A stretch of 64,000 bases of DNA, taken from assembly GCA_003278545.1 (NCBI GenBank), contig QCEF01000001.1:310001-374000 (forward strand), in the 5' to 3' direction. Below the pieces are notes generated by a model. That model had not been told where the DNA came from, searched no databases, and saw only the letters and a program-made list of their open reading frames with translations. The position numbers were made by a program, and so were the translations under genes. The stretch's first letter is position 1; every line of letters starts with the position of its first letter. This document shows positions 27,601-37,663 of the stretch, piece after piece. This DNA comes from Prochlorococcus sp. AG-355-N16 (lineage in GTDB: Bacteria; Cyanobacteriota; Cyanobacteriia; PCC-6307; Cyanobiaceae).

Positions 27601-29061
27601 TTAAAGAATGTTTAATATTGTTTCTCTGTAAATAATTGGATTTTTTTCTGGAATAGACTGACTTATGATTTCTAGCGATTCTTCATTTGATATTTTTAAA
27701 ATATTTTTAATGAGAAAATTAAGGTCCTGCAAATTAGAAAAATATTCAATTTTATTAGAATTACCATCTTTGATATCAACTTTTGAATAAAGAAAAGCAG
27801 ATTTATCTTTATTACTTTTTAGGTTAAAAAATTTTTTTGATATTTTCTCAAATTCTTTACCATCAATTAAATTATTACTTATGATTTGTAAACCTTTTGA
27901 TTCTATCGAATAGATATTTTCAAAAGATAATTGTTTTATAACATCGTCTTTTTCTTCAAGAATATCTTTGGAATATATCGAATAAATATCTTCATTTTGT
28001 TTCAAAGTATATTTGTTGTAATCTTTTAGCTTTCTCAAAGCACTTAAATCAAATTGATCTTCATTATTTTTTTCAAACGTAACAAGCCAATCGCTATTTG
28101 AATTGAGAATTAAAATGTTTTGATTATTATTTTGATTAAACTCTTCAAAAAAACTGAGTTGAAAATCATTTATTAAGGGATTAAGATGTTTGTCAAAATT
28201 TTTCATATCACAAAAAATTAAATTTTCAGGATTATCTTCATTACTATTCTCTTTATTAATTAACTTTTCATAAGTAAGAATATCAATATTTTTTTTATTA
28301 TTTAGTAAATATGATTTTAAAATTAGTTGCTTATTTTTTAAGTCAAAAATTGTAGCAATTTTATCCCCATTATTCTCAGGAAAAAATTCTTTATTAAAAA
28401 ATTTACTTTCCAAAAATTTATTTGTGAATAATATATTTTTTTCATTGTTCAGTCCAACAAGTTCTCTCTCATATTGAAATTCTTTTTTCTTAAAATTTTT
28501 ACTAGAGATAATACTATTTTTGATTAATTTTTTATCTGATGAAGCAATTATATAATTATCTTCGGTTCGGTATATATAGTTAAGAAAATTTATTTTGTTT
28601 TCTCTATTAATTGAAATTATCTCATCAATCTGATCTATTTTTTTAGGCAAATTTAATAAATCATCTATTGTTTTTTCTGGCTTAATTTTAAAAACAATCA
28701 AAATATCATCTTCAAGCTTTTTATTATTTTCAAAAGTTGAGATTATAAGTTCTTTATTATAGATATCTTCTAATTTATTGTTGCCTAGATCTATTCCTAA
28801 GTAATCTAATATAGAGTCTTTTATTAAAAAAAAGTTATCTTTATTTGTTGGATTTTTATCCTTTTCATTAGTATTAACGATATTAAAACTATCTAAATTT
28901 GAAATAAATAATAATTTATTGTTTTCAGGTGCATATTTTAAGATATTTAGTTGCTCAATATTTGTACTTTGTTCCTTCTTTTTATTAGTAGAAACTTTTT
29001 TAAAACCAAAAAAAAGTAATAAAGATAATAATAGGATTATTGCTACTACTCTAAGTTTCAT
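27601..29061 (-). CDS. membrane-anchored protein, DUF3352-like
   Basis: The function is unknown. I set the start at ATG 29061; a TTG two codons earlier is also in frame. Residues 1-19 form a hydrophobic signal anchor ('LRVVAIILLLSLLLFFGF'), followed by a Lys-rich linker and a long periplasm- or lumen-facing domain of about 450 residues. The block 'YAPENNKLLFISNLDSFNIV' resembles the opening of DUF3352 proteins of cyanobacteria. The composition is extreme, dominated by Asn, Lys, Ile, Leu, Glu and Asp, pointing to fast drift under AT pressure. No catalytic motif is visible. The 126-base gap to gltA shows nothing I can name. Confidence 0.7.
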   Translation of the reverse strand: MKLRVVAIILLLSLLLFFGFKKVSTNKKKEQSTNIEQLNILKYAPENNKLLFISNLDSFNIVNTNEKDKNPTNKDNFFLIKDSILDYLGIDLGNNKLEDIYNKELIISTFENNKKLEDDILIVFKIKPEKTIDDLLNLPKKIDQIDEIISINRENKINFLNYIYRTEDNYIIASSDKKLIKNSIISSKNFKKKEFQYERELVGLNNEKNILFTNKFLESKFFNKEFFPENNGDKIATIFDLKNKQLILKSYLLNNKKNIDILTYEKLINKENSNEDNPENLIFCDMKNFDKHLNPLINDFQLSFFEEFNQNNNQNILILNSNSDWLVTFEKNNEDQFDLSALRKLKDYNKYTLKQNEDIYSIYSKDILEEKDDVIKQLSFENIYSIESKGLQIISNNLIDGKEFEKISKKFFNLKSNKDKSAFLYSKVDIKDGNSNKIEYFSNLQDLNFLIKNILKISNEESLEIISQSIPEKNPIIYRETILNIL

Positions 29062-29150
29062 TATCAATGTTTATTTTTATTTTTAACAATAAATTTCCTA
29101 CTGCAACTTAATTTATTAAATTGTAAATAACACATAATTTATCCTATAAA

Positions 29151-29501
29151 TTGGGAAGTTATCCAAAATCTATAAATGCTTCTAGTCTAAATGATTGGTT
29201 TAATTCTGAGAAAGAAGATCCAGTCTTGATTGATGTAAGAGAGCAGTCAGAGCTTGAACTGGCTCGTTTCTCAAAAGAATTTTTACATATACCAATTAGT
29301 AAAGTTACATCTGAATATGTTAAAGAAATATTTGCTGGTTTATTAGATAGAGAAATTGTAGTTACCTGTCATGCAGGAATAAGAAGTTATAACTTTTCTC
29401 AATGGTGCTTGGATAATAATATTGTGAGCGAAATATGGAATTTGGAGGAGGGTATTGATGGATGGAGTAAATATATTGACCCATCAATACCAAGGTATTG
29501 A
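29151..29501 (+). CDS. rhodanese-like domain protein
   Basis: This is a single rhodanese domain of 116 residues. The active-site cysteine lies in 'VVTCHAGIRSYNFSQWC', with the loop CHAGIR in place of the common CRTGNR form. 'DPVLIDVREQSELELARF' is the conserved N-terminal block, and 'IWNLEEGIDGWS' closes the domain. The start is TTG, and a TATAAA hexamer abuts it. Sulfurtransfer is the usual family activity; the acceptor is unknown. It converges on trpB with a seven-base gap. Confidence 0.85.
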   Translation: MGSYPKSINASSLNDWFNSEKEDPVLIDVREQSELELARFSKEFLHIPISKVTSEYVKEIFAGLLDREIVVTCHAGIRSYNFSQWCLDNNIVSEIWNLEEGIDGWSKYIDPSIPRY

Positions 29502-29508
29502 TTATTGA

Positions 29509-30753
29509 TTAAATATTTAATGAAGATGCAACAGTATTAACATCTTTGTCGCCTCTTCCAGAGCAATTGATAACTATATGAGTATCTTTTTCAAGAGTAG
29601 GGCATAATTTATCTAACCAAGCAAAGGCATGGGAAGTTTCAAGTGCAGGAATAATTCCTTCTAGTTCACTAACAAGTTTTAAAGCGTCTAAAGCTTCTTG
29701 ATCTGTGACTGATCCATATTCTGCTCTACCTATTTCTTTTAAATGGCTATGTTCAGGACCTACTCCAGGGTAATCTAAACCTGCACTTATTGAGTGAGCT
29801 TCTTGTACTTGACCATTATCATCTTGCAAGAGAAGACTCATTGATCCATGCAAAATCCCAACTGACCCTTTAGTGATAGTGGCAGCATGTTTGTCAGTAT
29901 CAACTCCGCTTCCTGCGGCTTCAACTCCAATAAGACGCACAGAAGTTTCTTTAACAAAAGGATGGAAGAGCCCCATTGCATTTGATCCCCCACCTACACA
30001 AGCAAGCAAAATATCGGGAAAAGATCCAAATGATTCTAAACATTGTTTTTTAGTTTCTTCACCTATAACTGCATGAAAATCTCGCACAATCTTTGGGAAA
30101 GGGTGTGGGCCGGCAACAGATCCTAAAATGTAGTGTGTGGTTTCGACATTAGAAACCCAATCTCTAATGGCTTCACTAGTGGCATCCTTAAGTGTTGCAG
30201 TTCCAGAATTTACAACTTTAACTTCAGCTCCTAGAAGTTTCATTCTGAAAACGTTAAGGGATTGCCTTTTTATGTCTTCAGCACCCATGTAGATAATACA
30301 TTTCAAGCCAAATCTCGCACAAACAGTAGCAGTAGCAACTCCGTGCTGACCTGCTCCAGTTTCTGCAATTATTCTTTTTTTGCCCATTCTTATTGCAAGT
30401 AAAGCTTGTCCGAGGGCATTATTAATTTTGTGAGCCCCAGTATGATTTAAATCTTCTCTTTTAAGCCATATTCTAGGAGTTGCTTGTTTAGTTTTGTAAT
30501 GTTCAGTAAGTCTTTTGGCTTCATAAAGTGGTGTTTCTCTTCCTACATAAGTCTTAAGGAGATGATTTAATTCTTCTACAAAAAGTTTATCTTTCCATGC
30601 ATTAGATGCAGCTGTTTCAAGCTCAAAAAGAGCAGGCATTAGCGTTTCAGGAACATATTGACCACCATATTTTCCAAATCTTCCCTCTTTGGAGGGTTGA
30701 TTTAAATCGTCATTTTTATAGTTCTGATCTTTGCGAGAAAATGTACTTACCAC
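29509..30753 (-). CDS. trpB: tryptophan synthase beta chain
   Basis: TrpB joins indole and serine to form tryptophan with pyridoxal phosphate. The PLP lysine is in '[17 protein letters not shown]' near residue 108, and the phosphate-binding loop '[15 protein letters not shown]' near 250. The length is 414 residues, with a polar N-terminal stretch of about 25 residues before '[15 protein letters not shown]'. The start is GTG. It is alone, away from other trp genes except trpG about 16 kb on. Divergent to the SUI1 gene. Confidence 0.96.
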   Translation of the reverse strand: MVSTFSRKDQNYKNDDLNQPSKEGRFGKYGGQYVPETLMPALFELETAASNAWKDKLFVEELNHLLKTYVGRETPLYEAKRLTEHYKTKQATPRIWLKREDLNHTGAHKINNALGQALLAIRMGKKRIIAETGAGQHGVATATVCARFGLKCIIYMGAEDIKRQSLNVFRMKLLGAEVKVVNSGTATLKDATSEAIRDWVSNVETTHYILGSVAGPHPFPKIVRDFHAVIGEETKKQCLESFGSFPDILLACVGGGSNAMGLFHPFVKETSVRLIGVEAAGSGVDTDKHAATITKGSVGILHGSMSLLLQDDNGQVQEAHSISAGLDYPGVGPEHSHLKEIGRAEYGSVTDQEALDALKLVSELEGIIPALETSHAFAWLDKLCPTLEKDTHIVINCSGRGDKDVNTVASSLNI

Positions 30754-30757
30754 TTTT

Positions 30758-30787
30758 TCTATAGAATAAGTATTAACTAACTATAGA
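30758..30787. promoter_or_regulatory. inverted repeat between trpB and SUI1 gene
   Basis: TCTATAG (30758-30764) and CTATAGA (30781-30787) are exact inverted copies 16 bases apart. Each contains a TATAG element that could serve as a -10 box, one for each divergent gene. It may therefore be overlapping promoters or an operator. Confidence 0.35.
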
Positions 30788-30801
30788 TTATATTGAAAAT
30801 A

Positions 30802-31125
30802 ATGGGAAAAAAGAATTGGATCGAATTTGATAATCAAGAAAAAAAGTCAGAAGATACAGCTAAAGTAGATGTTGTTAATAAAAAATCAAAAATAAATATT
30901 TCAAAACAAAAAAAAGGTAAAAAGGGAAAGACTGTAACTTTAATTAGAGGTTTAGGCGCTGAGGATGAAATCTTATTAAAAGAATTACTAAAAAAAATTA
31001 AAGTTTTTTGTGGGACTGGAGGAACATTGATTGATAGAAATATCCAGTTGCAAGGTGATATGGTATCGAAATCAATTGAGTTTCTTCGTAAAGAGGGATT
31101 TCATAATTTATTAAGCAAGGGTTAG
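30802..31125 (+). CDS. SUI1/eIF1-family translation factor
   Basis: This is a bacterial YciH-type homologue of eIF1. The core (about 45-107) contains 'KTVTLIRGLGAEDEILLKEL' and 'VFCGTGGTLIDRNIQLQGD', diagnostic of the SUI1 fold. The N-terminal 40 residues are Lys-rich and probably flexible. I prefer the ATG at 30802 (107 residues); a TTG nine bases upstream is also in frame. It is followed 20 bases later by cysC. The bacterial role in initiation fidelity is not settled in general. Confidence 0.88.
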   Translation: MGKKNWIEFDNQEKKSEDTAKVDVVNKKSKINISKQKKGKKGKTVTLIRGLGAEDEILLKELLKKIKVFCGTGGTLIDRNIQLQGDMVSKSIEFLRKEGFHNLLSKG

Positions 31126-31145
31126 GATAGTTTTTAATTTTGATT

Positions 31146-31778
31146 ATGCAAAAAATGAAAGAACAAGATCAAACAAAGTCAACAAATATAAAGTGGCACA
31201 ACTTAACTATTAATAGAGAAAAGTTAGAGAAAATGAGAGGTCATAAAGGTATGGTTATCTGGTTTACCGGTTTATCTGGTTCTGGTAAAAGTACTTTGGC
31301 CAACGCTTTAAATGAAGTTTTACACTTAGATGGTTTTTCGACTTATGTGTTGGATGGAGATAATATAAGACACGGTTTATGTAAAGATCTTGGTTTTTCG
31401 GATGAAGATAGAGAAGAAAATATAAGAAGAATTGGTGAAGTTGCGAATTTATTTATGAATGCTGGGATAATAACTATTACAGCATTTGTTTCGCCATTTA
31501 TTAGCGATAGAGATAAGGTGAGAAAAATTATTGGATCTAACGATTTTATTGAAGTTTATTGTTCTGCTGATATCACAGTTTGTGAGAATAGGGATACTAA
31601 AGGTCTTTATAAGAAAGCTCGTTTGGGTGAAATTAAGGAATTTACAGGGATTTCTAGTCCATATGAAGCTCCTCATAATCCTGAAATTGTTGTTGATACA
31701 GGTTCGTTAGATTTAAATGATTCCGTTGAAAAAGTTATTAACTACCTCAAAAAAGAAAACTTTCTTAACAAGGCCTAA
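31146..31778 (+). CDS. cysC: adenylylsulfate kinase
   Basis: CysC phosphorylates APS to PAPS in sulfate assimilation. The P-loop is 'WFTGLSGSGKSTLANAL' near residue 40. It is followed by 'LDGDNIRHGLCKDLGFSDED' and 'VSPFISDRDKVR', which bind APS. I take the ATG at 31146 (210 residues); another ATG at 31155 and a TTG at 31140 are in frame, and the conserved part does not decide between them. It is co-oriented with the SUI1 gene. Converges on purE with a 15-base gap. Confidence 0.93.
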   Translation: MQKMKEQDQTKSTNIKWHNLTINREKLEKMRGHKGMVIWFTGLSGSGKSTLANALNEVLHLDGFSTYVLDGDNIRHGLCKDLGFSDEDREENIRRIGEVANLFMNAGIITITAFVSPFISDRDKVRKIIGSNDFIEVYCSADITVCENRDTKGLYKKARLGEIKEFTGISSPYEAPHNPEIVVDTGSLDLNDSVEKVINYLKKENFLNKA

Positions 31779-31793
31779 TAGAAAAATATTAGT

Positions 31794-32330
31794 TCATTTA
31801 TTTTGAAGATAATTGTCAGGTCCAATAGTTGATAATTTATTATTTTTATTTCTTACCTGTGAATGTAGATTTTCTCGGAATTCTTTTAAGTTTTTCTTTA
31901 TGGATTCATCAAATAAACTGACCATCCCTATTGCCAATAATCCAGCATTCTGTCCTCCATTAATTGCAACTGTTGCAACTGGAATTCCAGAGGGCATTTG
32001 AACGATTGATAAAAGAGAGTCAATTCCCTTAAGTGTCTTACTCTCTACTGGTACTCCAATTACAGGAATGCAAGTTATGGATGCCAGCATTCCTGGAAGA
32101 TGAGCAGCACCCCCAGCACCGGCAATTATTACTTTTATGTTTTCTGATTCTGCATTTTTTGCATATTCCATCATTTCAATAGGTGTTCGATGAGCAGAAA
32201 GTATACAAACTTCAGTTTTTATTCTAAATTCTCTTAAAATATCAATGGCTGGTTTCAATGTATTTAGATCTGAATCACTACCCATTACGACAGCAATTTT
32301 ATAAATTTCTTTAGAATTCAATTCTGACAA
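31794..32330 (-). CDS. purE: 5-(carboxyamino)imidazole ribonucleotide mutase
   Basis: PurE (class I) rearranges N5-CAIR to CAIR in purine synthesis. The active-site N-terminus 'AVVMGSDSDLNTLKPA' and the loops 'ILSAHRTP' and 'IIAGAGGAAHLPGMLAS' are complete. The length is 178 residues. The start is TTG; no ATG lies upstream in frame before the core. The C-terminal 20 residues are polar. It is divergent from chlM. Confidence 0.94.
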   Translation of the reverse strand: MSELNSKEIYKIAVVMGSDSDLNTLKPAIDILREFRIKTEVCILSAHRTPIEMMEYAKNAESENIKVIIAGAGGAAHLPGMLASITCIPVIGVPVESKTLKGIDSLLSIVQMPSGIPVATVAINGGQNAGLLAIGMVSLFDESIKKNLKEFRENLHSQVRNKNNKLSTIGPDNYLQNK

Positions 32331-32351
32331 AATAACAAATCAATTCTTTCC

Positions 32352-32357
32352 TATAAT
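32352..32357 (+). promoter_or_regulatory. candidate -10 box for chlM
   Basis: A perfect TATAAT lies 62 bases before the chlM ATG in the 89-base gap to the divergent purE. It would give a leader of roughly 55 bases. No clear -35 is visible, which is not unusual in this genus. Confidence 0.45.
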
Positions 32358-32419
32358 GGCGCGCAATTAATTTGGTGCCAGTTAGTTAGTATGAAAAGAA
32401 TAAATTTTCATAGAATATT

Positions 32420-33121
32420 ATGACGTCAAATAAGATTATCGAAAAAAGTGAAGTCAGGGAGTATTTTAACGGAACTGGCTTTGAGAGATGGAATAAAATT
32501 TATAGCAAATCTGATGAAATTAATACAGTTCAGAAAAATATTAGGAAAGGACATCAAAAAACTGTAGATGATGTAGTCTCATACATCAAAAATTATCCTG
32601 AACTAACAAAAAAAAGTTATTGTGATGCAGGCTGTGGTGTAGGAAGTCTTTCCATACCTTTACTAAGACTCGGTATAAAAGAACTACAGATGAGCGATAT
32701 TTCTTCTGAAATGATTAAAGAAACAAAAAAACGCATTCATGAATTAGGTTTGAATCAAGCTAAAATAAAATATGAAGTTTGTGATCTGGAAAAATTAAAA
32801 GGTTTATTTGATGTTGTAGTTTGTTTGGATGTATTTATTCATTATCCTCAACCGGTCGCAGAAGAAATGGTCCAACATCTATGCGATTTAAGCAAAGAAA
32901 AACTAATCGTTAGCTTTGCTCCTTATACCCCAGTTCTTGCTGTTCTAAAAAATATTGGAAAATTATTTCCTGGGCCAAGTAAAACTACAAGAGCATATAC
33001 ATTGAAAGAAAAGGGTATTATTAATGCTGCCAAAGAAAGAGGATTTAAAGTTGTTAAAAAGAAATTAAATCAAGCTCCTTTTTATTTTTCAAAACTAATT
33101 GAATTCGAAAAAATTAAATAA
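32420..33121 (+). CDS. chlM: magnesium-protoporphyrin IX methyltransferase
   Basis: ChlM methylates Mg-protoporphyrin IX, an early chlorophyll-branch step. The 233-residue protein has the SAM-binding motif 'CDAGCGVGSLSIPLLRLG' near residue 73. The family-specific blocks 'YFNGTGFERWNKIY' near the N-terminus and 'DVFIHYPQ' near 140 are present. It ends one base before the stop of the convergent response regulator. With crtB and crtP in the same window, this contributes to pigment synthesis. Confidence 0.94.
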   Translation: MTSNKIIEKSEVREYFNGTGFERWNKIYSKSDEINTVQKNIRKGHQKTVDDVVSYIKNYPELTKKSYCDAGCGVGSLSIPLLRLGIKELQMSDISSEMIKETKKRIHELGLNQAKIKYEVCDLEKLKGLFDVVVCLDVFIHYPQPVAEEMVQHLCDLSKEKLIVSFAPYTPVLAVLKNIGKLFPGPSKTTRAYTLKEKGIINAAKERGFKVVKKKLNQAPFYFSKLIEFEKIK

Positions 33122-33122
33122 T

Positions 33123-33851
33123 TTATTTTACTAAATGATTTTCAAGTGCATAACGAACTAATTCTGTTCGGCTTGATGTACCTGTTTTGATAAAAAGTCT
33201 ACTTACATATTTCTCAACATTTCTAATAGATGTTTCAAGCTGTCTTGCAATTTCTTTGTTCATCAGTCCCTCTGCTACTAGTTGAAGCACACTTGCTTCT
33301 CTAGGAGTGAAACTAGGAAGATTTATTTTATTTTCTGGATTAGTCTGGTTTTGGTCTGTGAGCATAGATTTTATTTCAGTAATTTGTTTTGCCATTTTGC
33401 TTACGTCAATATCTGCGAATCGTGCCGCTTCTTTTAATAATCGTTCTTGTCTGTTGATTACATTTTTGACTCTTGCAGCTAATTCATCGGGATCGAAAGG
33501 TTTGGAAATATAATCATCAACTCCTGCAAGATAACCTTCTGTTCTGTCTATGGTCATTCCTTTTGCAGTTAGAAAAATTACTGGAGTTCCTCCTAATTTT
33601 TCATCCTCTCTAACTTTTTCTAATAAAGCATAACCGTTGGCTCGAGGCATCATAACATCGCTAATTATCAAATCGGGGAAGACTGTTTGAGCTTTTTCCC
33701 AACCATCCTCTCCATCAACTGCAATAAATATTTCAAAGCCTTCATCTTCTAGAAATGTTTTAACAGCTGTTCTTAAACCAGGCTCATCATCAACTAATAA
33801 AATTCTTGATTTTCTTACCGGTTCATTATTTATTTGATTAATTTCATTCAT
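33123..33851 (-). CDS. NarL-family response regulator, Rre1/Ycf29-like
   Basis: This two-domain response regulator has a receiver (about 14-130) with D21-D22, phospho-acceptor D65 in 'LIISDVMMPRANG' and the lysine in 'DDYISKPFDP'. A linker of about 45 residues is followed by a LuxR-type helix-turn-helix ('FTPREASVLQLVAEGLMNKE'). The layout and sequence resemble Rre1/Ycf29, a stress regulator partnered with Hik2 in cyanobacteria. That specific naming is from family memory. No sensor kinase lies next to it. Divergent from the cysteine desulfurase gene. Confidence 0.85.
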   Translation of the reverse strand: MNEINQINNEPVRKSRILLVDDEPGLRTAVKTFLEDEGFEIFIAVDGEDGWEKAQTVFPDLIISDVMMPRANGYALLEKVREDEKLGGTPVIFLTAKGMTIDRTEGYLAGVDDYISKPFDPDELAARVKNVINRQERLLKEAARFADIDVSKMAKQITEIKSMLTDQNQTNPENKINLPSFTPREASVLQLVAEGLMNKEIARQLETSIRNVEKYVSRLFIKTGTSSRTELVRYALENHLVK

Positions 33852-33910
33852 TTTTTTAATTCTTTAATTTGATTTTCTTGTAATAAACAGAATTTTATAT
33901 ACTAAACATA

Positions 33911-35056
33911 ATGCTATCAACTCCCATACTACTAGACTATCAATCTTCGACTCCTTGCTCTAAAGATGTCGTTGATTCTATGAAACCTTTTTGGAGTGAG
34001 ATATTTTCTAACCCTGCAAATAAATCTAATTTGGCGGGGATTAACGCAAGCGCTATATTGGAAGCCTCAAGAGAAAAAATAGAACAAACTTTATTTCTTA
34101 AGAATAAAAAAGTTATTTTTACAAGTGGGGCAACTGAATCTAATAACTTAGCCTTATTAGGTTTTGCTAGAAATTTCTATAAAAAAACAGGAAATTATGG
34201 ACATATTATTACCTTAAAAACGGAGCATAAAGCTGTTTTGGAGCCCTTAAACCAACTAAAAAAAGAGGGATTTATGGTTACAGAAATTAATCCTGAGAAA
34301 GATGGCTTAATTTCAGAAGAACAATTCAAAAAAAAAATAAGAGAAGATACATTTCTGGTTAGTATCATGTTGGCAAATAACGAAATAGGAGTTATTCAGC
34401 CCATAGAAAATATTTCAAAGATATGTAAATCGAGAGGAATAACATTTCACTCTGATTTTGCACAATGTTTAGGTTATATGGCTTTAGATAATCTTTTATC
34501 AGATGTAAACATGATAACGATGAGTTCTCACAAAATATACGGCCCTAAAGGGATAGGACTTCTTTTGATTGATGAAGAAATTAATCTTGAGCCTTTAATT
34601 GTTGGAGGAGGTCAGGAATATGGTCTTAGGTCTGGCACATTACCTCTTCCTTTAGTAGTTGGCTTTGCTAAAGCAATAGAGATAGCAGTTCTTAATCAAA
34701 AAAATAATGCTGAGAAATTACTTTTTTATAGAAATAACCTTTTAGAGGGGTTGTTAAAAAATAATTCTGGTTTATTAATTAATGGCTCGATAGAAAAAAG
34801 ATTACCTCACAATTTAAATTTGACTGTATTGGATTTAAACGGAGCAAAGTTTCATAAACTTTTAAAATCTAAAATAATTTGTTCTACTGGATCTGCATGT
34901 AGTAGTGGTGAACCATCTCATGTTTTACTAGCCTTAGGTAGATCTCTTAAAGAAGCAGAATCTTCAATAAGGTTAAGTATTGGGTTAAGTACTAATTCAA
35001 AAGATATAAAACAAGCAATTCATATTCTTACAAATACAATCAGATCATTACGATAG
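33911..35056 (+). CDS. cysteine desulfurase (NifS/IscS family)
   Basis: These PLP enzymes remove sulfur from cysteine for Fe-S clusters and other thio-cofactors. The PLP lysine lies in 'MSSHKIYGPKGIG' near residue 202, and the catalytic cysteine in 'ICSTGSACSSGEPSHVL' near 330. 'FTSGATESNNLALLGFA' is the cofactor-binding block. At 381 residues it has the group I length. No iscU or suf genes lie nearby, so the acceptor is unclear. Converges on rsmH. Confidence 0.92.
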   Translation: MLSTPILLDYQSSTPCSKDVVDSMKPFWSEIFSNPANKSNLAGINASAILEASREKIEQTLFLKNKKVIFTSGATESNNLALLGFARNFYKKTGNYGHIITLKTEHKAVLEPLNQLKKEGFMVTEINPEKDGLISEEQFKKKIREDTFLVSIMLANNEIGVIQPIENISKICKSRGITFHSDFAQCLGYMALDNLLSDVNMITMSSHKIYGPKGIGLLLIDEEINLEPLIVGGGQEYGLRSGTLPLPLVVGFAKAIEIAVLNQKNNAEKLLFYRNNLLEGLLKNNSGLLINGSIEKRLPHNLNLTVLDLNGAKFHKLLKSKIICSTGSACSSGEPSHVLLALGRSLKEAESSIRLSIGLSTNSKDIKQAIHILTNTIRSLR

Positions 35057-35069
35057 AAATTATTGGCTT

Positions 35070-35972
35070 TTAATTTAATTGAGCAATTCTTAATTTTCCA
35101 CTTCTAGCTCTTTTATTAAGTTCGACTTCTTGTTCGGAAGGAGTTATTGGCTTTTTTGTCAGGTTTTTTAGTCTTTGATCATTCTTAAAACAACTTTTAA
35201 CTAACCTATCCTCAAGAGAATGAAAACTAATAATAGAAATAATACCCCCTGGCAAAAGCCATTCAGGTACAACTTGCAAAAATTTTTCTAATACATCAAT
35301 TTCTTTATTAACAGCAATTCTTAGTGCTTGAAATGTTCTTGTTGCTGGATGTATTTTTTTATATCTTTGTTTTGGTGGGAAGCAGCCTGCAATAGAGTAA
35401 GCTAACTCTTTTGTCCCAGAATATTTTCCATTTTCCTTCAAATCCAATTTTATTTTCCTAGCAATCTTTCTTGATAATCTCTCATCTCCATATTTATAGA
35501 TTAGGTTAGCTAGATCTTTTTCATTTAAAACCTCAATTAATTTTTCTGCATCAACATCAAGCAAAGGATTCATGCGCATATCAAGCGGACCATCTTTTTG
35601 GAAACTAAATCCTCTTTTAGGGTCATCAAGTTGGTTACTATTTACTCCAAGATCTGCAATCACAAAAGAAACTTTTTCTTTTGGTACAAAATCCGCAAAA
35701 TTTGAAGCCCTTATATCAATTCTACTTTTAAACTCATCAAGTTTTTTTAATGCTGATTTTCTTGCGAATGGATCTTGATCAAGACCAATTATATTTAAAT
35801 CCGAATATTTTCTCAATAAATAATAAGAGTGCCCGCCTCCGCCTAAAGTTGCGTCTATTCCCTTAAGTTGATTGTTATGTATAAGTGGGTAATGCTCTAA
35901 TGAGGCCATAATCTCATCTGTCATAACTGATTGATGATTGAAAAAAGATGAATCAGATAGGTCAGTTTGCAT
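35070..35972 (-). CDS. rsmH: 16S rRNA (cytosine1402-N4)-methyltransferase
   Basis: RsmH (MraW) methylates C1402 of 16S rRNA in the decoding centre. The 300-residue protein begins with the conserved 'HQSVMTDEIMASL' and has the SAM site 'IDATLGGGGHSYYLL' near residue 40. 'GPLDMRMNP' and 'RTFQALRIAVNKEIDVLEKF' are diagnostic. It is outside any cell-division cluster, unlike in many bacteria. It is divergent from ndhH by 38 bases. Confidence 0.95.
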   Translation of the reverse strand: MQTDLSDSSFFNHQSVMTDEIMASLEHYPLIHNNQLKGIDATLGGGGHSYYLLRKYSDLNIIGLDQDPFARKSALKKLDEFKSRIDIRASNFADFVPKEKVSFVIADLGVNSNQLDDPKRGFSFQKDGPLDMRMNPLLDVDAEKLIEVLNEKDLANLIYKYGDERLSRKIARKIKLDLKENGKYSGTKELAYSIAGCFPPKQRYKKIHPATRTFQALRIAVNKEIDVLEKFLQVVPEWLLPGGIISIISFHSLEDRLVKSCFKNDQRLKNLTKKPITPSEQEVELNKRARSGKLRIAQLN

Positions 35973-36010
35973 AACTTTCGACTAAGATTTGTTTAGAAGT
36001 TAAATTTCGA

Positions 36011-37198
36011 ATGGCTCAGCTAGAGACTAGAACAGAACCAATGGTGGTCAATTTTGGCCCTCACCATCCTTCAATGCATGGGGTTTTAAGGTTAGTTGTA
36101 ACTCTTGATGGTGAGAATGTCATTGATTGTGAGCCAGTAATTGGATATTTACATAGAGGAATGGAAAAGATAGCTGAAAATAGAACAAATGTAATGTATG
36201 TCCCTTATGTAAGCAGAATGGATTATGCAGCAGGAATGTTTTATGAAGCTATTGTAGTAAATGCTCCTGAAAGATTAGCTAATATTCCAGTTCCCAAAAG
36301 AGCTAGTTACATCAGAGTTCTTATGCTCGAACTTAATCGTATTGCTAATCATCTTTTATGGCTTGGTCCCTTTTTAGCAGACGTAGGAGCTCAAACTCCA
36401 TTTTTCTATATTTTTAGAGAAAGAGAGATGATCTATGATCTCTGGGAAGCTGCTACTGGACAAAGACTAATAAATAATAATTTCTTTAGGATAGGTGGTG
36501 TCGCATGTGATCTCCCATACGGATGGTTAGAAAAATGTATAGACTTTTGCGATTGGTTTGGTCCTAAGATAGATGAATACGAAAAATTAATTACAAATAA
36601 TCCAATTTTTAGAAAAAGAATTGAAGGTCTTGGAACAATACAAAGAGACCAGGCAATTAATTGGTCTTTGTCTGGCCCAATGCTTAGAGCTTCTGGAGTT
36701 TCCTGGGATTTAAGGAAAGTCGATAGTTATGAATGTTATGACGATTTTGATTGGCAGATTGCTTCGGAAAAAGAAGGAGATTGTTATGCGAGATATCGAG
36801 TAAGAGTTGAAGAGATGAGACAATCATTAAGCATCATTTGCCAAGCCTGCAAAATGATTCCAGGAGGTCCAACAGAAAATTTAGAAGCTCAAAGAATGGC
36901 GACTGAAGATAAGAAAAGTGAAATATTTGGTATCGACTATCAATATGTAGCTAAGAAGGTTGCTCCAACTTTTAAAATTCCTAACGGAGAATTATATACA
37001 AGATTAGAGTCCGGCAAAGGAGAAATAGGTGTATTTATTCAAGGAAATAATGAAGTTACCCCATGGAGATTTAAAATCAGAGCAGCTGATTTAAATAATC
37101 TGCAAATATTGCCTCATATTCTTAAAGGTGCCAAAATCGCTGATATTATGGCAATCCTTGGTTCAATAGATGTCATTATGGGATCTGTTGATAGATAA
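36011..37198 (+). CDS. ndhH: NAD(P)H-quinone oxidoreductase subunit H
   Basis: NdhH (NuoD homologue) is the 49-kDa-type subunit forming part of the quinone site of NDH-1. The 395-residue protein includes '[15 protein letters not shown]' near the N-terminus and '[18 protein letters not shown]', both highly conserved, and ends with '[14 protein letters not shown]'. It is separated from the other ndh blocks in the window. The DHNA-CoA thioesterase gene follows nine bases later, suggesting one transcript. Confidence 0.96.
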   Translation: MAQLETRTEPMVVNFGPHHPSMHGVLRLVVTLDGENVIDCEPVIGYLHRGMEKIAENRTNVMYVPYVSRMDYAAGMFYEAIVVNAPERLANIPVPKRASYIRVLMLELNRIANHLLWLGPFLADVGAQTPFFYIFREREMIYDLWEAATGQRLINNNFFRIGGVACDLPYGWLEKCIDFCDWFGPKIDEYEKLITNNPIFRKRIEGLGTIQRDQAINWSLSGPMLRASGVSWDLRKVDSYECYDDFDWQIASEKEGDCYARYRVRVEEMRQSLSIICQACKMIPGGPTENLEAQRMATEDKKSEIFGIDYQYVAKKVAPTFKIPNGELYTRLESGKGEIGVFIQGNNEVTPWRFKIRAADLNNLQILPHILKGAKIADIMAILGSIDVIMGSVDR

Positions 37199-37207
37199 TT
37201 TCTTTAA

Positions 37208-37660
<453 letters not shown>

Positions 37661-37663
37661 TTA

